From: Flavobacterium phragmitis
GTDB lineage: Bacteria; Bacteroidota; Bacteroidia; Flavobacteriales; Flavobacteriaceae
Direction: 5' to 3'
DNA length: 64,000 nt
Assembly: GCF_900112575.1 (NCBI RefSeq)
Contig: NZ_FOMH01000014.1
Span: forward strand, 1 to 64,000
A program made the translations under genes and the position numbers. Under the pieces are notes generated by a model, which was not told the origin of the DNA, did not search any database, and saw nothing but the letters and a program-made list of their open reading frames with translations. The stretch's first letter is position 1, and every line of letters starts with the position of its first letter. Shown here in pieces: positions 60,547 to 64,000 of this stretch.

Positions 60547-61332
60547 ATGAATCAACCATTAGCATATGTTCATCCTGGCGCTAAAATCGCTAAAAATGTT
60601 GTAATCGAACCATTTACAACAATTCACAATAATGTTGTTATTGGTGATGGTACTTGGATTGGTTCAAACGTGACGATTATGGAAGGCGCTCGAATAGGAA
60701 AAAATTGTAACATTTTTCCGGGAGCGGTAATTTCAGCTGTGCCACAAGATTTAAAATTTGGAGGTGAAGATTCTTTAGCAATTATCGGTGATAATTGCAC
60801 TATCAGAGAATGTGTTACTATTAATAGAGGAACAATTGCTTCTGGACAGACTGTAATTGGAAACAATTGTTTAGTAATGGCCTATGCTCACATTGCGCAC
60901 GACTGTGAAATTGGAAATAATGCAATTATCGTTAATGGTGTTGCTTTAGCTGGTCACGTAGTTGTGGGTAATCATGCGGTTATTGGTGGTCTAGCGGCTA
61001 TTCATCAATTTATTCATATTGGAGATCACGCAATGATTTCTGGTGGGTCTTTGGTAAGAAAAGATGTTCCTCCTTTTACAAAAGCGGCAAAAGAACCGTT
61101 GTCTTATGTTGGAATCAACTCTGTTGGTTTAAGAAGAAGAGGTTTTACAACTGAAAAGATTAGAGAAATTCAGGAAATCTATAGAATTTTATACCAAAAG
61201 AACTATAATACAACTCAGGCTTTAAGTATTATTGAAGCTGAAATGGAAGCAACTCCTGAAAGAGATGAAATTCTAGATTTTATTAGAAATTCATCTAGAG
61301 GAATTATGAAAGGTTACTCAGGCAACTATTAA
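60547..61332 (+). CDS. lpxA: UDP-N-acetylglucosamine acyltransferase LpxA
   Basis: 261 residues, first enzyme of lipid A synthesis. A hexapeptide beta-helix covers about 1-190, with the catalytic His in MAYAHIAHDCEIGN, the HxG-like HQFIHIGDHAMISGG and the C-terminal helices (GLRRRGFTTEKIREIQEIYRIL). It lies 74 bases after lpxC-fabZ on the same strand. The order lpxD, lpxC-fabZ, lpxA, efp is usual in Flavobacteria. Confidence 0.97.
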   Translation: MNQPLAYVHPGAKIAKNVVIEPFTTIHNNVVIGDGTWIGSNVTIMEGARIGKNCNIFPGAVISAVPQDLKFGGEDSLAIIGDNCTIRECVTINRGTIASGQTVIGNNCLVMAYAHIAHDCEIGNNAIIVNGVALAGHVVVGNHAVIGGLAAIHQFIHIGDHAMISGGSLVRKDVPPFTKAAKEPLSYVGINSVGLRRRGFTTEKIREIQEIYRILYQKNYNTTQALSIIEAEMEATPERDEILDFIRNSSRGIMKGYSGNY

Positions 61333-61470
61333 TTATTTTAGAGTTTAGATTTCTGATTTTAGATTTCTGAACTTTGAAAAAAAATGAAATAAATATTAAA
61401 TAAAAAATGAAGATTGATTCTATAGGAAGAATCTGAAATCTACATTCTAAAATCTAAAATAAAAAAACAA

Positions 61471-62037
61471 ATGGCATCTACATCAGATATTAGAAACGGA
61501 TTGTGTATTAAATTTAATCACGATATCTATAAAATTATTGAATTTCTTCACGTAAAACCTGGAAAAGGTCCAGCTTTCGTAAGAACAAAACTTAAAAGTT
61601 TAACTTCAGGAAAAGTATTAGATAATACATTTTCTGCAGGTCACAAAATTGACGTTATTCGTGTTGAAACGCACACATTCCAGTTTTTATATCCAGAAGG
61701 CGACGAATTTCACTTCATGAATGCTGAAACGTTTGAGCAAATTTCTTTAAATAAAAACATTTTGGATGCTCCAGAATTATTAAAAGAAGGTACAAACGTA
61801 ATGGTTCAAATCAATACAGAAACAGATTTACCATTATCAGTAGATATGCCTGCATCTGTTATTTTAGAAGTTACTTATGCTGAGCCTGGTGTAAAAGGTA
61901 ATACTGCTACAAATGCTACAAAAAATGCTACAGTAGAAACAGGAGCAAACATCAACGTTCCTTTGTTTATTAATGAGGGAGATAAAATTAAAATTGATAC
62001 TGCTACAGGTTCTTACATGGAGCGTGTAAAAGAGTAG
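61471..62037 (+). CDS. efp: Translation elongation factor P
   Basis: 188 residues, three beta-barrel domains. The tip loop KPGKGPAFVRTKLK (about 29-42) carries the Lys that is modified in many bacteria. ATYTDLP-like and C-terminal GDKIKIDTATGSYMERV (about 171-187) are family signatures. It relieves ribosomes stalled on polyproline. The gap to lpxA (61333-61470) contains TTTAGATTTCTGA-type inverted simple repeats, so efp may be transcribed partly apart from the lipid A genes. Confidence 0.97.
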   Translation: MASTSDIRNGLCIKFNHDIYKIIEFLHVKPGKGPAFVRTKLKSLTSGKVLDNTFSAGHKIDVIRVETHTFQFLYPEGDEFHFMNAETFEQISLNKNILDAPELLKEGTNVMVQINTETDLPLSVDMPASVILEVTYAEPGVKGNTATNATKNATVETGANINVPLFINEGDKIKIDTATGSYMERVKE

Positions 62038-62061
62038 TCTTTTAATTGAGATAAATTTGAC

Positions 62062-62127
62062 AATGAGTCAATTAGATAATCTGTGAATCGACATAATTTT
62101 GTATATTCACATTCTAATTGACTCATT
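62062..62127. repeat. Intergenic inverted repeat between efp and the LpxD paralogue
   Basis: AATGAGTCAATTAGA (62062-62076) pairs perfectly with TCTAATTGACTCATT (62113-62127). TTTGACA and TTGACAAA lie further out. A 36-base centre separates the arms. Perhaps the efp terminator. Confidence 0.7.
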
Positions 62128-62158
62128 TTCTAATTGACAAATTTTCTAATTATACTAT

Positions 62159-63088
62159 ATGAAATTTCCAAAGAGTCATTCTTTACAAGAAATTGCTAAT
62201 TTGCTTAACTGCAAATTTATTGGAAACAAAGACTTTCAAGTTTTAGGCATGAACGAAATACATGTTGTGGAGCCTGGTGATATTGTTTTTGTTGACCACC
62301 CAAAATATTACGATAAAGCTTTGCAATCGGCAGCGACTATTGTTTTAATAAACAAAGAAGTAGAATGTCCAGAAGGTAAGGCCCTTTTAATTTCTGATGA
62401 TCCCTTTAGAGATTTCAATATTCTTACAAAACATTTTAGACCTTTCCAGTTTGCTAATGTTGCAATCGCTGATTCTGCAGAGATAGGAGAAGGTACTGTA
62501 ATTCAGCCAAATACTTTTGTTGGAAATAATGTTAAAATCGGCAAGAACTGCTTAATACATTCTAATGTGTCAATTTACGACCATACTGTAATCGGAGACA
62601 ATGTAATTATACATGCTGGAACTATTTTAGGAGCAGATGCTTTTTATTATAAAAAACGCCCAGAAGGATTTGATCAATTAGTTTCTGGCGGAAGAGTTGT
62701 TATTGAAGATAATGTTGGCATTGGTGCTTTATGTACGATAGATAAAGGGGTTACTGGTGATACAACTATTGGTGCAGGTTCTAAATTAGATAATCAAGTA
62801 CATGTTGGTCATGATACCGTAATTGGAAAAAAATGTCTGATTGCTTCGCAAACTGGTATTGCAGGCTGCGTGATTATTGAAGATGAAGTAACTTTATGGG
62901 GACAAGTAGGTACCACAAGCGGTATAACAATTGGAGCAAAAGCAGTTGTTATGGGGCAGACCGGTGTAACTAAATCGGTTGAAGGAGGAAAATCGTATTT
63001 CGGAACCCCAATTGAAGAATCTAGAGAAAAATTGAAACAATTAGCCAATATTAAGAAGATTCCTGAAATTTTAAATAAATTGAAGTAA
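62159..63088 (+). CDS. LpxD-like acyltransferase paralogue
   Basis: 309 residues. An LpxD-type N-terminal domain (about 1-100, GDIVFVDHPKYYDKALQSAA) and hexapeptide beta-helix (about 105-290) make it a relative of LpxD at 58048. The first active-site His is kept (VHVGHDTVIG), but at the second position, GIAGH in LpxD, it reads VGTTSGITIG without His. It probably acylates a different sugar nucleotide or is altered in activity. It follows efp by 121 bases and is followed after one base by the NTF2-like gene. Confidence 0.9.
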   Translation: MKFPKSHSLQEIANLLNCKFIGNKDFQVLGMNEIHVVEPGDIVFVDHPKYYDKALQSAATIVLINKEVECPEGKALLISDDPFRDFNILTKHFRPFQFANVAIADSAEIGEGTVIQPNTFVGNNVKIGKNCLIHSNVSIYDHTVIGDNVIIHAGTILGADAFYYKKRPEGFDQLVSGGRVVIEDNVGIGALCTIDKGVTGDTTIGAGSKLDNQVHVGHDTVIGKKCLIASQTGIAGCVIIEDEVTLWGQVGTTSGITIGAKAVVMGQTGVTKSVEGGKSYFGTPIEESREKLKQLANIKKIPEILNKLK

Positions 63089-63089
63089 T

Positions 63090-63452
63090 ATGTCTATTAA
63101 AGAATTTGTTCAGAAATTTTATAAGTCAGATGCCTTAATTGATAGTGAAATTTTAAAAACATATCTGCATCCTGACGTTACGCTTGAATGGAACAGCAGC
63201 AAAGGTTTTATTCAGATGGATTATGACTCGATAATGGAAATGGCCAATGAACTTAGTCGTGCTTATGTGCGTTCTAAGGTTAGAATCAGTCATATTATTA
63301 GCGAAGATGATTTAGTATCAGTGCGTTACTCTCATTTTGTGAAAACAATTGAGAATCCAAGGGAGGAGATGCTTTTAGCGCATTTTTCAACGATTTGGCA
63401 GATAAAAGATGATAAACTTTATAGAGGTTACCAAATGAGTCAATTTTCTTAA
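63090..63452 (+). CDS. NTF2-like protein
   Basis: 120 residues, no signal peptide. The fold pattern of SnoaL/NTF2 proteins is visible: KEFVQKFYKSDALIDSEIL then YLHPDVTLEWNSSKG (16-50), and strands ending LAHFSTIWQIKDDKLYRGYQ. A small-molecule-binding or scaffolding role is typical of the fold, but no catalytic residues can be named. The ATG follows the LpxD-like stop by one base, so the two are probably co-translated. Confidence 0.85.
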   Translation: MSIKEFVQKFYKSDALIDSEILKTYLHPDVTLEWNSSKGFIQMDYDSIMEMANELSRAYVRSKVRISHIISEDDLVSVRYSHFVKTIENPREEMLLAHFSTIWQIKDDKLYRGYQMSQFS

Positions 63453-63495
63453 TATTTTTTTGACAATAAAAGAGGCAAAATACATTACAAAACCT

Positions 63496-63503
63496 TATTT
63501 TTG
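63496..63503 (+). promoter_or_regulatory. -7 box for sucD
   Basis: TATTTTTG, ending 35 bases before the sucD ATG; the matching TTG element is not evident at normal spacing. Confidence 0.5.
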
Positions 63504-63538
63504 CAACACAAATTTAAAAACTACATAAAATATATATC

Positions 63539-64000
63539 ATGAGTGTTTTAGTTAATAAAGATTCCAAAATAATTGTTCAGGGATTTACAGGAAGCGAAGG
63601 AACTTTCCACGCTTCTCAAATGATTGAGTACGGTACTAATGTTGTTGGGGGTGTTACTCCAGGAAAAGGTGGAACAAGCCACTTAGACCGTCCGGTTTTT
63701 AATACAGTAAAAGATGCTGTTGATCAAGCTGGAGCAGATACTTCTATCATTTTTGTTCCGCCAGCTTTTGCTGCTGATGCAATTATGGAAGCTGCTGATG
63801 CTGGAATTAAAGTAATTATTGCTATTACAGAAGGGATTCCTGTAGCAGATATGATTAAAGCAAATAATTATGTTAAGGAAAGAAATTCTAGATTAATTGG
63901 TCCAAACTGCCCAGGTGTTATTACTCCAGGTGAGGCTAAAGTTGGAATTATGCCAGGTTTCGTTTTCAAAAAAGGAAATGTTGGTATTGTTTCTAAATCT
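63539..64000 (+). CDS. sucD: Succinate--CoA ligase alpha subunit (3' end outside window)
   Basis: The first 154 residues of SucD. The CoA-binding Rossmann domain is visible: IIVQGFTGSEGTFHASQMIE (12-31), GVTPGKGGTSHLDRPVF, IFVPPAFAADAI and TEGIPVADM, then RLIGPNCPGVITPGEAKVGI. The phosphorylated His lies beyond the window end. It is the TCA-cycle enzyme that forms succinate and ATP or GTP with SucC, which is not in the window. Confidence 0.97.
   Translation, partial: MSVLVNKDSKIIVQGFTGSEGTFHASQMIEYGTNVVGGVTPGKGGTSHLDRPVFNTVKDAVDQAGADTSIIFVPPAFAADAIMEAADAGIKVIIAITEGIPVADMIKANNYVKERNSRLIGPNCPGVITPGEAKVGIMPGFVFKKGNVGIVSKS

Overview
The window is a chromosomal segment of a member of the Bacteroidota, almost certainly a Flavobacterium or a very close relative. 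The DNA is AT-rich. Several genes have the promoter type of this phylum (TTG, 17-23 bases, TAnnTTTG; clear at 533-562, 3648-3678, 45633-45662 and 53065-53096). Gene content agrees: a fused LpxC-FabZ, the type IX secretion regulator PorX, a second LpxD-like acyltransferase, a MutS2 without Smr domain, and a 60-residue CAL67264-type membrane protein. No rRNA, CRISPR array, prophage or plasmid origin was seen.

Layout. 1-590: the tail of a DDE transposase and a complete tRNA-Arg(ACG) unit with its own promoter and terminator. 591-3586: apt, then a tightly overlapping minus-strand operon (unknown soluble protein, unknown membrane protein, histidine kinase, NarL/LuxR-type regulator). 3849-9529: the least explained part: two large unrecognised proteins without signal peptides, an N-acetylmuramidase with a peptidoglycan-binding domain, and a small unknown protein, followed by three copies of a nested hairpin repeat. 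9894-16066: pheT, then an aldehyde dehydrogenase / zinc alcohol dehydrogenase / DUF779 set with an AraC-type regulator just behind it. 17184-23887: a bestrophin-like channel and a complete RND efflux operon. 24381-26928: a thioredoxin-fold protein and three sensory-looking orphan proteins. 27160-39559: recG and mixed accessory genes: lipoproteins, a SUKH-like fusion, a Dph6-like ATPase, a REP-associated transposase with REP-like palindromes inside its reading frame, an M1 aminopeptidase, a patatin phospholipase, an HAD protein and a TSUP transporter. 39564-40009: an orphan antitoxin-like gene and a repeat element bounded by inverted repeats. 40058-56577: housekeeping (UvrD/PcrA helicase, Sua5-type enzyme, OmpA lipoprotein, GT2, HolA, EttA, MutS2, Ung, alanine dehydrogenase, TsaE, PorX). 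56779-64000: HD hydrolase and a lipid A operon (lpxD, lpxC-fabZ, lpxA), then efp, an LpxD paralogue, an NTF2-like protein and the start of sucD.

Functional links. Envelope biology dominates the right end: lipid A precursors are made by LpxA, LpxC and LpxD, and PorX controls type IX secretion. The alcohol/aldehyde set is probably one detoxification or catabolic unit. The 1.1-8.9 kb region is the best candidate for something undescribed: a signalling operon diverging from a cluster that carries a wall-degrading enzyme with no visible export signal. Intergenic DNA throughout holds many different inverted-repeat families.
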